Below the pieces are notes generated by a model, which saw nothing but the letters and a program-made list of their open reading frames with translations, was not told where the DNA came from and made no database searches. A stretch of DNA of 64,000 nt from Mesorhizobium sp. PAMC28654 (GTDB lineage Bacteria; Pseudomonadota; Alphaproteobacteria; Rhizobiales; Rhizobiaceae), in NCBI RefSeq assembly GCF_020616515.1, contig NZ_CP085135.1, forward strand, positions 3,224,001 through 3,288,000, in the 5' to 3' direction. The first letter of the stretch is position 1. The number at the start of each line of letters is the position of its first letter. Position numbers and translations under genes: made by a program. Shown piece by piece: positions 33,136-41,508 of the stretch.

Positions 33136-34197
33136 CTACTGTCGGTCTCCTCCCCCGGAATGCGGGCCGTTGCCTGGCGAGCCAACGGATTCCCGCATCA
33201 AAACCTGGCAGGGCTCGAGCCGTGCGGTAGGCTGGCCCTCCTCGCCCCCTATCCTGCGAAACAAAAGGTTCATCGCTTCGCTGGCGATCTGCCGCACCGG
33301 CTGCACCACGGCGGCGATCGCCGGCCATGTCACCTGCATCCATTCGGCGTCGTCGAAGCCGACCAGCGAGATGTCGTTGGGGCAATGCCAGCCGCGCCGG
33401 CGGAATTCGGAAAGCGCGACCAGCGTGCCCTTCAGCAGCAGCGAGTAGACGGCGGTCGGTCGCTCGCCTCGCTCGAAATAGTCGCGCACCGATGCCCGCA
33501 ACGGCTCGACGCTGACCTCCGACAAGATGACGTCGATGCGGATCGACGGGTCGAGCGCCAATGCCTCGCCACGGAAGCCGTCGAGGCGGGCGCGAACCGT
33601 CGCCGCCTGCTCGGCGAGGCCGATGACCAGCACATGGCGATGGCCCTTGCCAACCAGCATCCTTGCCACCTCGGCGCTGGCCGCCGCGCTGTCGGCGGAA
33701 ACCGTGTCGAAAGCATCGTCGGACAGCACACGGTCGATCAGCACGCCGGTCATGCCATTGGCCTTCATGAATTCGGCCGCCGGGCCGTGCTCGTTGCGTA
33801 CAGGCGCCAGCACCACGCCGGCGACGCGCCAGTCGTGCATGCGGGCGAGGATCTCCTTTTCGCGAGTCTCGGATTCGCGGCTCGAGGCCGCCACCAGCGT
33901 GTAGCCGCGCTGCTCGGCCAGGCTTTCGAGCTGGGTGACCATCTGGCCGAAGAACTCGCTTTCAAACTCGGGCATGATGGCGCCGATGATGCGGCGCTTG
34001 GCCCTGCGCATGTCGGAAGCGAGCGGATCGACGCGGTAGCCCAATTGCTCGACGGCATCGAAGACGCGCTGCGCATTTTCGGGCTTTACCGTGGTGACGC
34101 CCGCCATGACCTTGGAGACGGTGGCCGCGGACACGCCGGCGCGGCTTGCCACGTCATGGATCGACGAGCGGCGCTGCCGGGCTTCCCTATGCGCCAT
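33136..34197 (-). CDS. LacI-family transcriptional regulator
   Basis: 353 residues. The N-terminal helix-turn-helix is SIHDVASRAGVSAATVSKVMAG with hinge RVFDAVEQLGYRVDPLASDMRR, followed by a periplasmic-binding-type effector domain (RIIGAIMPEFESEFFGQMV, TGVLIDRVLSDDAFD, HVLVIGLAEQAATVRARLDGF, DISLVGFDDAEWMQVTWPAIAAV). It lies directly upstream of the sugar transporter on the same strand. Palindromes at 33024 and 34253 suggest that it represses its own gene and the transporter, released by the imported sugar. ATG 34197 is preceded by CGGGAGGAGGA. Confidence 0.95.
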   Translation of the reverse strand: MAHREARQRRSSIHDVASRAGVSAATVSKVMAGVTTVKPENAQRVFDAVEQLGYRVDPLASDMRRAKRRIIGAIMPEFESEFFGQMVTQLESLAEQRGYTLVAASSRESETREKEILARMHDWRVAGVVLAPVRNEHGPAAEFMKANGMTGVLIDRVLSDDAFDTVSADSAAASAEVARMLVGKGHRHVLVIGLAEQAATVRARLDGFRGEALALDPSIRIDVILSEVSVEPLRASVRDYFERGERPTAVYSLLLKGTLVALSEFRRRGWHCPNDISLVGFDDAEWMQVTWPAIAAVVQPVRQIASEAMNLLFRRIGGEEGQPTARLEPCQVLMRESVGSPGNGPHSGGGDRQ

Positions 34198-34663
34198 CTG
34201 TCCTCCTCCCGAGGTGCGGGACCTTGCATCATGCTCCGCTGATGAAATGGATAAATCGATTTTTCGCAGTTGTAAATCGTTTCATCGGAGGCATACTCAG
34301 CATTTCGCGTCGCCCAGAAACAAACCATCGGGCCCGACCCGGGGGAGAATCGACTTTGGCGCAATGTTCCGTGCTTTTACGATCCGCATCAAGGCCCTGC
34401 GCATCGGTGCGCATCGCCCGGCGGTTGGCGAGGGCACGCCAGCAGCCGACCAAAAAGCCTGCTCATCCGGCGTTCAAGCCGGCCGCGGCCATGGCCTTCC
34501 GCGCCAGGTGAGGACAAAAAGACTTCCATTGACAGGCCAATATCCGGTTGGTTGACTTTCACGCTGGCGGAGGGAGCATCGCCACGAACAAAGACAGATT
34601 GACGAAAGGTTGGCGGGGTGAGTCATCCGGCCAAGTTTGGGAACAGATGTGGTGAATCGCGAT
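34198..34663. other. 466-base intergenic region between lacI and the glycosyltransferase gene
   Basis: No gene is visible. The left 90 bases hold the lacI promoter/operator region: AAATCGATTT at 34253, a second TAAATCG 21 bases further (34273-34279), and flanking GATGAAA/TTTCATC (34241-34247, 34280-34286) forming a wider dyad. The remaining 370 bases have only short overlapping frames with no family resemblance, and no clear repeat or terminator. Confidence 0.6.
34253..34262. promoter_or_regulatory. Candidate LacI operator upstream of lacI
   Basis: AAATCGATTT is a perfect palindrome 56 bases upstream of the lacI start and identical to the core of the 33024 site. A second half-like copy, TAAATCG, follows two helical turns away. 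GATGAAA and TTTCATC enclose both. This arrangement fits autoregulation. Confidence 0.6.
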
Positions 34664-35578
34664 ATGTCCAATCCGTTGATTTGCGGTGTCTGCATGATCA
34701 AGGATGCGGCCGATCTCGTGCCTTTCCTGTGTGGCCATTATCTGCGGATTGGTTTCGATCGGCTGGTGTTCATCGATGATGGGTCGACTGACGGAACCTA
34801 TGAGGCGCTTCAATCGATCAGCCGTGCCGGCAACAAGATTATTGTCGAGAAAACTGGCGACCCGGTCTACCGGCAGAAGCAAGTGATAAATGAAGCCGCG
34901 AATACGGCGATCGCCGACGGCTATCCGATCGTCTTCCCGTTCGACTCGGATGAGTTCTGGAACATTGATGCGGCACGGATCCGCATCGCTGCGAAAGGTC
35001 CAGGCGTCTTTGTCGGTCGCTGGCTGCATTTCGTTCAGGATCGTGGTCAAACCGGTTTCAGCCGGCGGGGCTTGCTCAATGTACGATATCGGGCTCCGGT
35101 GTTTGCCGACACATCGCCAGAAACGGTCGAACGCTACGAACGACCGTTCGTTTGTGCCAGCATGCCCAAGATTGGCTTCAGAGCCGACGGGCCAGTCCAT
35201 ATAGACTGGGGTCAGCACCAGCTTCTGGGCAACTCCTGGCCAACGCTTGCAGACAGCCTGGAAGTGTTTCATCTGCCTTTGCGGGCCGCCGCCGCCATCG
35301 ATTTGCGAGTGGCCCTTGCTGAAAGAACATTGGTAGGGCGCGAGCCCGGTCATAACTGGCAAGCACGCTTCTTTCGCGAGGCCACCAAAGCTGGCAAGCA
35401 GGCTGTCGTCTGGGCGTCAAACAGCGCCAGCAAGGACGGCTTTCTCGATCTTCCAGGCGCGAGGGTCATGCTGATCGAGGATCGTCGCCTGGGCCTGGCT
35501 CTGCGGCAGGCCTGGCGTTACATGCTGCTTCACTATCCGGCTCAGATGTCACGCCTGCCGGCCGGACTATCGGCGTGA
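34664..35578 (+). CDS. GT2-like glycosyltransferase (Glyco_tranf_2_4 type)
   Basis: 304 residues from ATG 34664 (TTG 34637 and GTG 34649 are also in frame; no strong ribosome site separates them). Family landmarks: LICGVCMIKDAADLVPFLCGHY at the N-terminus, FDRLVFIDDGSTDGTYE, RQKQVINEAANTAI and PFDSDEFWN, whose DSDE is the probable metal/nucleotide-sugar site. The C-terminal part is helix-rich with VEVFHLPLR-type sequence. No membrane helix. It stands alone, facing the hydroxyacid dehydrogenase gene 110 bases away, so no pathway can be inferred. Confidence 0.85.
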   Translation: MSNPLICGVCMIKDAADLVPFLCGHYLRIGFDRLVFIDDGSTDGTYEALQSISRAGNKIIVEKTGDPVYRQKQVINEAANTAIADGYPIVFPFDSDEFWNIDAARIRIAAKGPGVFVGRWLHFVQDRGQTGFSRRGLLNVRYRAPVFADTSPETVERYERPFVCASMPKIGFRADGPVHIDWGQHQLLGNSWPTLADSLEVFHLPLRAAAAIDLRVALAERTLVGREPGHNWQARFFREATKAGKQAVVWASNSASKDGFLDLPGARVMLIEDRRLGLALRQAWRYMLLHYPAQMSRLPAGLSA

Positions 35579-35688
35579 TGCCCTATGCCATTCGAAGGTC
35601 TGCGGCCGATAGTGTGGTCAGTTGCTCGATCCGAACGAAACATTCTGTCTGAGAGGCGCGACAGTGATCGCGCCGGGAGGGATTTGCC

Positions 35689-36717
35689 ATGTCCGACGCC
35701 TTGCCGCTGATCATCAGTGCGCCGGAACCACGCACGCTTGACCTGATCTTCACGCCGCCGCAGCTGGCGCGCTTTCGTGCGAAGTATCGCATCGTCGAAA
35801 CGACACCCGAGGGCGTCGCGGCGCTGACGGACACCGTGCTGGCGGAAGCCCGCTACATCGTTGGCCAGCCGCCGATCACGGCGGAGACACTCGACAAGCT
35901 GAGGGCGCTGCGCTGCGTCTTCAATGTCGAGACCAATCTGATCAACAACATGCCCTATGAGACGCTGTTCGCGCGCGGCATCCATGTCGTCACCACCGGG
36001 CAGGTGTTCGCCGAGCCGGTGGCCGAGCTTGGCCTTGCCATGGCGCTCAACCTCGCCCGCGACATCGTCGATGCCGACCTTGCCTTCAGGCAAGGCAAGG
36101 AGCTGTGGGGCGGCGATGGCAACCAGACAGCGCGACTGCTTTCCGGCGCCGATGTCGGCATCATCGGCTTCGGCGATCTCGGCCGCGCGCTGAACCGACT
36201 GCTGACCGGTTTCCGCACCCGGACAAAAGTCTTCGATCCCTGGCTGCCGCCGTCGATCCTGATCGACAATGGCGTCGAACCGGCTTCGCTTGACGAGGTT
36301 CTGTCGACCAGCGACTTCGTTTTCGTTGTCGCCTCGGTGACATCAGAGAACCAGGGTTTTCTCGGCGGCGATGCCTTTGCCAGCATGCGCAAGGGCGCCG
36401 CCTTCATCCTGCTCAGCCGCGCCGGCGTGGTCGACTTCCCGGCGCTGATGGCGGCGGTGAAGAGCGGCCACATCGTCGCCGCCAGCGACGTCTTCCCGGA
36501 AGAACCGCTGGCGCGGGACCACCCCGTCCGCGCCCTGCCCGGCTTCCTGCGCTCGGCCCACCGAGCCGGTGCGCTCGACATCGCCTTCAAACGCATGGGC
36601 GACATGGTGCTGGAGGACATGGACCTGATCGACCGCGGCCTGCCGCCGCTGCGCTCCAAGCGCGCCGAACGCGAGACGGTATCGCGGATGCGCTCAAAGC
36701 CGGCGGACAGGAACTGA
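35689..36717 (+). CDS. D-isomer-specific 2-hydroxyacid dehydrogenase family protein
   Basis: 342 residues. The catalytic domain starts LPLIISAPEPRTLDLIF, and the NAD domain has VGIIGFGDLGRALNRLLTGF (GxGxxG) in the middle. The catalytic triad residues are recognisable: Arg in LLSRAGVVDFPAL, Glu in DVFPEEPLARDHPV and His in LRSAHRAGAL. It reduces a 2-keto acid or oxidises a D-2-hydroxy acid. The ATG has GGGAGGGA seven bases upstream. Neighbours give no hint of the substrate. Confidence 0.92.
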   Translation: MSDALPLIISAPEPRTLDLIFTPPQLARFRAKYRIVETTPEGVAALTDTVLAEARYIVGQPPITAETLDKLRALRCVFNVETNLINNMPYETLFARGIHVVTTGQVFAEPVAELGLAMALNLARDIVDADLAFRQGKELWGGDGNQTARLLSGADVGIIGFGDLGRALNRLLTGFRTRTKVFDPWLPPSILIDNGVEPASLDEVLSTSDFVFVVASVTSENQGFLGGDAFASMRKGAAFILLSRAGVVDFPALMAAVKSGHIVAASDVFPEEPLARDHPVRALPGFLRSAHRAGALDIAFKRMGDMVLEDMDLIDRGLPPLRSKRAERETVSRMRSKPADRN

Positions 36718-36746
36718 CAAGCAGAGCAGTTGTGGGTTCCACTGCC

Positions 36747-37517
36747 CTATTTTCGATCCGACGTCCGCCGCGCGCGCCTAGCCTCGGGCAAGGCGATGGC
36801 AAAAAGCAGACCGGCACAGATCAGGAGTAGCCATCCGCCGATCGCCAGGTAGACGATGACGCCACCGACCCCACCGACCCCACCGACCCCACCGACCCCA
36901 CCGACCCCACCGACCCCACCGACCCCACCGACCCCACCGATGAAGAAGGACAGGATGGTGCTGAGATGCAATCGAAGGCGGGTTTTGGCATCGGCTCGCT
37001 GCGTTGGATTGCTTGCCAGCACGGCAAGCCCCAGGCCAATATCGGTGGCCATTCCCGAGACATGCGTGGTGCGGATGCGAGCATTCGATATGCGCGTCGT
37101 GGCAGCGTTCTGGAGGCCCATGACGAAACTGAGGCCAAGGACGAGTGCCGATCCACTCTGGGTGCTTGGCAAGCAGAGGTCGACCACGCCGAGGGCCAGC
37201 AGCATCCCGGCCTCAAGGGTAATGCTGTAGGCATAGATCGCTCGCACGCCCCTATTCCGACCCGCCTCGATCAGCAGACCGGAAACGAAGGCGCCGGCGA
37301 TGAAAGCTATCACCAGGGAGCAGAACAGCCCGGCAAGGCCGAACTGCGCCAGGCCAAGGTGATCTGATAGCGCCGACACATTGCCGGTCATGTTCGCGGA
37401 GAAGAAACCGGTGGCCTGAAAACCCGCTGCGTTGAGGGCGCCAGCCACGGCCGCGAGCAGCGCCGCCAAGCGAACGTCGATATCGATTGTCCGTTGATCA
37501 CCTTCGCGAACCAGCAT
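36747..37517 (-). CDS. DUF1275 (YoaK-type) membrane protein with an internal Gly-Gly-Val repeat
   Basis: 256 residues and about six membrane helices. DUF1275 markers are VAGALNAAGFQATGFFSANMTGN, the SGLLIEAGR loop and GLQNAATTRISNARIRTTHVSG. Function of the family is not established. Between the fifth and sixth helices the chain carries roughly eight to nine Gly-Gly-Val units encoded by the 9-bp tandem repeat at 36862-36940. The unit is a multiple of three, so copy changes alter loop length without breaking the frame. Upstream, the start faces the TetR gene end. Confidence 0.9.
   Translation of the reverse strand: MLVREGDQRTIDIDVRLAALLAAVAGALNAAGFQATGFFSANMTGNVSALSDHLGLAQFGLAGLFCSLVIAFIAGAFVSGLLIEAGRNRGVRAIYAYSITLEAGMLLALGVVDLCLPSTQSGSALVLGLSFVMGLQNAATTRISNARIRTTHVSGMATDIGLGLAVLASNPTQRADAKTRLRLHLSTILSFFIGGVGGVGGVGGVGGVGGVGGVGGVGGVIVYLAIGGWLLLICAGLLFAIALPEARRARRTSDRK
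36862..36940. repeat. 9-bp tandem repeat (CCACCGACC), eight full copies plus a partial one
   Basis: Eight exact copies of CCACCGACC run from 36862 to 36933, followed by seven bases of a ninth. On the coding strand each unit encodes Gly-Gly-Val within the DUF1275 protein. Exact identity among copies points to recent expansion by replication slippage. Confidence 0.95.
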
Positions 37518-37556
37518 TGCAAACGCCCCTTTGCCTTCCTTGCAGCGAGAGCAAGG

Positions 37557-38180
37557 TTATTTCAGATACCCAACCACAAGCCGCGTAGCCTCGTCCATGA
37601 GCGCTTGAACCTCGGCACTCCCAAGCTTTTCAGGGCGGTTCAGAACCGCCGTGTGAGCCAGCGCCTCTATCGAGGTCACCGACACGAAAGCCGCCATGCC
37701 GAGATCGGTCGTGCGCAGTTCGCCACGGTGCGCTTCGAGGTAGGCCCGGAACAGCGCATAGGTTTCGCGGCCGAAGGCTTCGACATCCGCAAGGCGTCCT
37801 GTACGCGGGATCTGCTCGGCAAGGACGCGATGCAGCTTCGGGTCGATCTGATGCGCCTTTATCGCCACCGCGACCAGCCTCCGCACCGCTATCTCGACGG
37901 GCAACAAAGCGACGTCCGCGAAGGCGGCAAGCACGACCTGCATGATCTCCTGGTTGTGACGATCGATGACGGCGGCAACGAGCGCCTCCTTGCTTGGGTA
38001 ATATTGGTAGAGCGAACCGACGCTGACGCCCGCCGCTTCGGCTATCCGGTTGGTACTGGCCTTGTCGAAACCTTCCCTGACCAGAATGCGAGCGGTTGCT
38101 TCAATGAGCGCGTCGACTGTCACGCGCGACCGCTCCTGAGAGGCGTTCTTCCTGGGTTTCGTAAGCGGCTTTCGCGCCAC
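37557..38180 (-). CDS. TetR/AcrR-family transcriptional regulator
   Basis: 207 residues from GTG 38180 (GGAG eight bases upstream). The helix-turn-helix is ASTNRIAEAAGVSVGSLYQYYPSKEALVAAV near residues 40-70, preceded by VDALIEATARILVREGF; the C-terminal helices (VRRLVAVAIKAHQIDPKLHRVLAEQIPR, FVSVTSIEALAHTAVLNRPE) form the ligand domain. It is divergent from the esterase gene, with an ATACGAG/CTCGTAT dyad between them. It most likely represses the esterase and itself in response to a small hydrophobic compound. Confidence 0.93.
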   Translation of the reverse strand: MARKPLTKPRKNASQERSRVTVDALIEATARILVREGFDKASTNRIAEAAGVSVGSLYQYYPSKEALVAAVIDRHNQEIMQVVLAAFADVALLPVEIAVRRLVAVAIKAHQIDPKLHRVLAEQIPRTGRLADVEAFGRETYALFRAYLEAHRGELRTTDLGMAAFVSVTSIEALAHTAVLNRPEKLGSAEVQALMDEATRLVVGYLK

Positions 38181-38208
38181 GGCCCGCGCTCCGAATGCGA
38201 GTAGGTAA

Positions 38209-38228
38209 ATACGAGTTATCGCTCGTAT
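38209..38228. promoter_or_regulatory. Inverted repeat ATACGAG-N6-CTCGTAT in the tetR/esterase divergent region
   Basis: The 7-bp arms are exact reverse complements around TTATCG, 29 bases before the tetR start and about 80 bases before the esterase start. The 20-bp span and location are usual for TetR-family operators. Confidence 0.65.
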
Positions 38229-38310
38229 TATAGCTCCGGACGCCGGCGAATGGACAGAGGCCATGACGCGCCGAGCGGGCAAATCAGCCGAACCCGGACA
38301 GGAAGTAATC

Positions 38311-39297
38311 ATGGGCTTTGGGAAGATCGTTTCAGAACGCGAACTTCGAGAGGATGGAAGAGCGCTGCCGGCATTGCTGCCAGACGACGCCAGACCAAGC
38401 TGGCAGAGCAGCTGTATCAACGCCGTGCTTCGGTTGCTGCCCTTCAAGAAGCGGCTGGCCTCCGCTGCTGCCGTGCGGGAGCACGTGCGCAAACTGGCAT
38501 TGCAGCCGGTCCTCCATGAACCAAAAGGCGTGGGCCGCGGCGTCGCGGTGAGCCGCAAGGATGCGGCGGGATGGCCAATGTATCAGACGGCGCCATCTGC
38601 CGGTCCGGACGGCGGCAACATCGTCTTCTTCCTGCACGGCGGCGGCTATATCAACGAGATCGTCCGCGCCCATTGGCGCATCATCGGCATGCTGAGCCGC
38701 GAGGCTGGCGTGCGCTGTGTCGTGCCCATCTATCCGCTGGCTCCACGCCGTACCGCTGGCGAAGTCGTGCCGGCCACGGGCGAACTGCTTCGCAGGCTTC
38801 TCGGCGAGGCCGGACCGGCCAAGGTCCTGGTAATCGGCAACTCGGCCGGCGCCGGCCTGGGGCTGGCGGCGGCGCAGTGGCTCAGAGACCATGGACACCG
38901 GCAACCGAACGGGCTGGTACTGATCTCACCGGGGGTAAATGCCTTGCTGGACAGCCCGGAGCGGAAGATGCTGGCCGCCCGTGATCCCCTGCTGGATATT
39001 CCGGGAACGATCGAAGGAGCGCGTCTCTATGCCGGAGACCTGGATGTCGCACACCCCTACGTCAGTCCTTTAAATGGCGATTTCCATGGGCTGGCGCCGA
39101 TGATCGTGTTCTCCGGCACGCGCGACCTGCTCTATCCCGACAGCATCAATCTGGCTGCCAAGGCGCGCGCGGCGGGCGTGCCGGTCGAGCTTCACCTGCG
39201 AAAGGGCCAGCCGCATAATTATCCGGGACTGCCGACGCCGGAGGGCCGCGAGGCGCGTGCGATCATCCTGCGCGCCGTTGCCCGTGGGCTGGCATGA
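38311..39297 (+). CDS. Alpha/beta hydrolase, hormone-sensitive-lipase-type esterase
   Basis: 328 residues from ATG 38311, which has AGGAAG five bases upstream; ATG 38263 is also in frame but has its purine-rich stretch too close. The oxyanion motif HGGGYINE, the nucleophile elbow VIGNSAGAGLG, the catalytic Asp in FSGTRDLLYPD and His in KGQPHNYPG are in the right order for the HSL family. It hydrolyses short acyl esters or related bonds in the cytoplasm. A rho-independent terminator follows at 39453. The divergent TetR gene probably controls it. Confidence 0.93.
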   Translation: MGFGKIVSERELREDGRALPALLPDDARPSWQSSCINAVLRLLPFKKRLASAAAVREHVRKLALQPVLHEPKGVGRGVAVSRKDAAGWPMYQTAPSAGPDGGNIVFFLHGGGYINEIVRAHWRIIGMLSREAGVRCVVPIYPLAPRRTAGEVVPATGELLRRLLGEAGPAKVLVIGNSAGAGLGLAAAQWLRDHGHRQPNGLVLISPGVNALLDSPERKMLAARDPLLDIPGTIEGARLYAGDLDVAHPYVSPLNGDFHGLAPMIVFSGTRDLLYPDSINLAAKARAAGVPVELHLRKGQPHNYPGLPTPEGREARAIILRAVARGLA

Positions 39298-39306
39298 TCA
39301 ACGGAA

Positions 39307-39345
39307 CATGATCCCAAAAAGCAGTAGCCGGTTTTCGGGATCATG
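39307..39345. repeat. CATGATCCC...GGGATCATG intergenic palindrome
   Basis: CATGATCCC (39307-39315) and GGGATCATG (39337-39345) are exact inverted repeats, and the adjoining AAAA/TTTT can extend the stem. Palindromes with GGTTTTCGGGATCATG are frequent between genes in rhizobia; that is recalled knowledge rather than a search. It begins nine bases after the esterase stop. Confidence 0.65.
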
Positions 39346-39452
39346 CTCAAACAAACATGCGGAAGGCCAGGCGAGCGCTGGAACCTTTGCGCGGCGCCCT
39401 CGTTTCTCTGTCGGATCGTCTCCCATTCGATCCTGAGCTCCTCCAATCAATG

Positions 39453-39486
39453 CCCCGCCTGGCTCCCTGCCGGCGGGGGTTTTTTG
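39453..39486 (+). terminator. Rho-independent terminator after the esterase gene
   Basis: CCCCGCC and GGCGGGG form a 7-bp GC stem around a 12-base loop and are followed by a run of six to seven T (after a further G). It terminates plus-strand transcription of the esterase gene. Confidence 0.8.
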
Positions 39487-39584
39487 TGTTCGGGCGTAGA
39501 CACCGACAAACTTAGCCGAGAAACGAAAAGGCCCAGCAAATGCCGGGTCTGATCGTAGTCTTTCGAGAAGTGGCCCTGAGAAAA

Positions 39585-40520
39585 TCAGAACGCGGGCTTG
39601 GTGGTCTCGACGTTTTGCTTGGTGACGACGGTCAGCGGGATCGGGATGCGATCCTTGACTTCCTTGCCGTCGAGGATTTCGGCCATGGTGTTGATGGCGA
39701 GCTTGCCGTCCTCGTCGGGCGACTGGACGATGGTCGAATACATCTCGCCGGACTTGATCGACTCGAAGGCGTCCTTCTGGCCGTTGATGCCGACGATCGG
39801 CGGCGTCGGCTTGCCGGGATTGGCTTCCTTCCAGGCGTCGATGAAGCCGCGCGCCATGGTGTCGTCATTGGCGTAGACGCCGTTGATCTTGTCGCCAAAG
39901 CGGGTGATCAGGTCGCGGCTGGCGACCAGCGCCTTCTGCTGGTCGAAGTCGGCATTGACGGTGTCGAGAACCTCGATCTTGCTGCCTAGTTCCTTGAGAT
40001 GGTCGACGAAGCCACCGACGCGGCCAATGGTGGTGCCGTTGCCGGCCTGGCCGGCGATGACGATCACCGAACCCTCGCCCTTCAGCGCCGTGTTCAGCGA
40101 GTCGGCCGCCATCTTGCCTTCCTCGTAAACGTCGGGGCCGGTAAACGACTTGATGAAGGGCTTGGCCTGGTCGCTCATCGGCGAATTGATGAGGATGGCC
40201 GGGATGTTGGCCTGCTGCGCGCGGGCCAGCGCCGGGATGTAGGCCTGCGGGTCGAGCGGCCACAGGATGATGCCGTCGGCCTTGCGGGCGATGCAGGTGT
40301 TCAACTGCTCGGTGCCGGTCTGGACATCGAAATTCTGGCTGAGACCGAGCACCTCGATGCCGAGTTCCTTGGCGCGGGCCTCGAGCGCCTTGTTTGCCGG
40401 CGTCGCATAGGCATGCGAGTCGGCCGCCGTCACGTAGCAGACCGTCTTGGCCTCAGCCCAGCCGGCTGAAGCCAGTAGCGCCATGGCGCTGATAAGCAAT
40501 GCGGTTTTCCTGGTAGTCAT
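39585..40520 (-). CDS. Periplasmic sugar-binding protein of ABC transporter
   Basis: 311 residues with a signal peptide (MTTRKTALLISAMALLASAG, cleavage after AEA). The mature protein has the type I sugar-binding fold: VCYVTAADSHAYATPANKAL, CIARKADGIILWPLDPQAY, ILINSPMSDQAKPFIKSFTG, VYANDDTMARGFIDAW and IVGINGQKDAFESIKSG. It is the last gene of the ABC run, after both permease genes, which is less common than binding protein first. The surrounding enzymes point to L-fucose or a similar sugar as ligand. Confidence 0.94.
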   Translation of the reverse strand: MTTRKTALLISAMALLASAGWAEAKTVCYVTAADSHAYATPANKALEARAKELGIEVLGLSQNFDVQTGTEQLNTCIARKADGIILWPLDPQAYIPALARAQQANIPAILINSPMSDQAKPFIKSFTGPDVYEEGKMAADSLNTALKGEGSVIVIAGQAGNGTTIGRVGGFVDHLKELGSKIEVLDTVNADFDQQKALVASRDLITRFGDKINGVYANDDTMARGFIDAWKEANPGKPTPPIVGINGQKDAFESIKSGEMYSTIVQSPDEDGKLAINTMAEILDGKEVKDRIPIPLTVVTKQNVETTKPAF

Positions 40521-40545
40521 GGTTTCCTCCTTTTGAATGCGATTT

Positions 40546-41508
40546 TCAGACAGATGCAGCGGCCCGCGTGTTGGCCCGCGCGGTCGTCCTGACCGTGCGG
40601 TCGAGGACGACGAGCAGAATGAGAATAAGGCCGGCGACGACCTGCTGGACGTAGGCGGGGATGGACTGGAACTCCATCGCGGTGGTCAGCGAGGCGATGG
40701 TGAGAACGCCGCCGAGTGTGCCGAGCGCCGAACCCCGCCCACCTTCGAGGCGAGTGCCGCCGACGACCACGGCCGCGATCACCGAGACAGTCAGCTCCGA
40801 GCCAAACATCGGCGAACCGGTGTTGGTGGCGAGGCTCTGCAGCACGCCCGCGACCCCCGCCAGCGTGCTGGCGAAGACGAAGCCGAGAAACACCATCTTG
40901 CCAGACGAGATGCCGCTCGCCTCGGCGGCAATCGCGTTCGAGCCAACGGCGAACAGGTTGCGACCGGACACCGTGCGGGTCAGCCAGAAATGCAGCAGCA
41001 GGATGGCAACCAGGAACAGCGCACTGCGCACGGTGAAGATGTCGAAATAGATCTTGGCCAGGGCCAGCGAGAACATGATGTCGGTGCCGGATACCGGCTG
41101 GCTTGCCGTGATCCAGTGCGCGATCGACCGGAAGATCAGCATGGTGGCGAGCGTCGCAACCAGCGAGTTGACCTTGAAGCCCACAGACAGGATGCCGTTC
41201 AGCACGCCAGCCGCGGCTCCGGTCAGAACACCGATGAAGGCTGCCGGCCAGAGCCCGAGGCTCGGCTGCAGCTCGATCGAAACGATGCCCGCCAACGCAA
41301 ACACCGCGCCCCCCGACAGGTCGATCTGGCCGGCGATCAGCAAGACCGTCAGGCCGATAGCGATGATGCCGATGGTCGAGCTGCGGTCGAGGCCGAGGCC
41401 AAGCGTCGTCAGGCTGAGGAAGCCTGGCACCAGCAGCGAGGCCACCACAAGCGTGAGGCCGAGGATGAGCGCGACCCGGTAGCGGGCGATTTGCGAGAGG
41501 AGAGCCAT
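40546..41508 (-). CDS. Sugar ABC transporter permease, CUT2 type (second permease)
   Basis: 320 residues from ATG 41508, which overlaps the preceding stop as TGATG. It has GLTVLLIAGQIDLSGGAVFALAG, the RbsC-type LTRTVSGRNLFAVGSNAIAAEASGI segment and VSVIAAVVVGGTRLEGGRGSALG. It differs clearly in sequence from the permease encoded next to it, so the pore is a heterodimer rather than the usual CUT2 homodimer. About eight to ten membrane helices. Confidence 0.93.
   Translation of the reverse strand: MALLSQIARYRVALILGLTLVVASLLVPGFLSLTTLGLGLDRSSTIGIIAIGLTVLLIAGQIDLSGGAVFALAGIVSIELQPSLGLWPAAFIGVLTGAAAGVLNGILSVGFKVNSLVATLATMLIFRSIAHWITASQPVSGTDIMFSLALAKIYFDIFTVRSALFLVAILLLHFWLTRTVSGRNLFAVGSNAIAAEASGISSGKMVFLGFVFASTLAGVAGVLQSLATNTGSPMFGSELTVSVIAAVVVGGTRLEGGRGSALGTLGGVLTIASLTTAMEFQSIPAYVQQVVAGLILILLVVLDRTVRTTARANTRAAASV

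Noticed and set aside
32608..34242. A 544-codon plus-strand frame opposite the binding-protein and lacI genes
   Set aside because: It spans two well-supported minus-strand genes and their gap; no motif supports it.
36862..36940. A CRISPR-like array
   Set aside because: The units are 9 bp, contiguous and without spacers, and are in frame within a coding gene.
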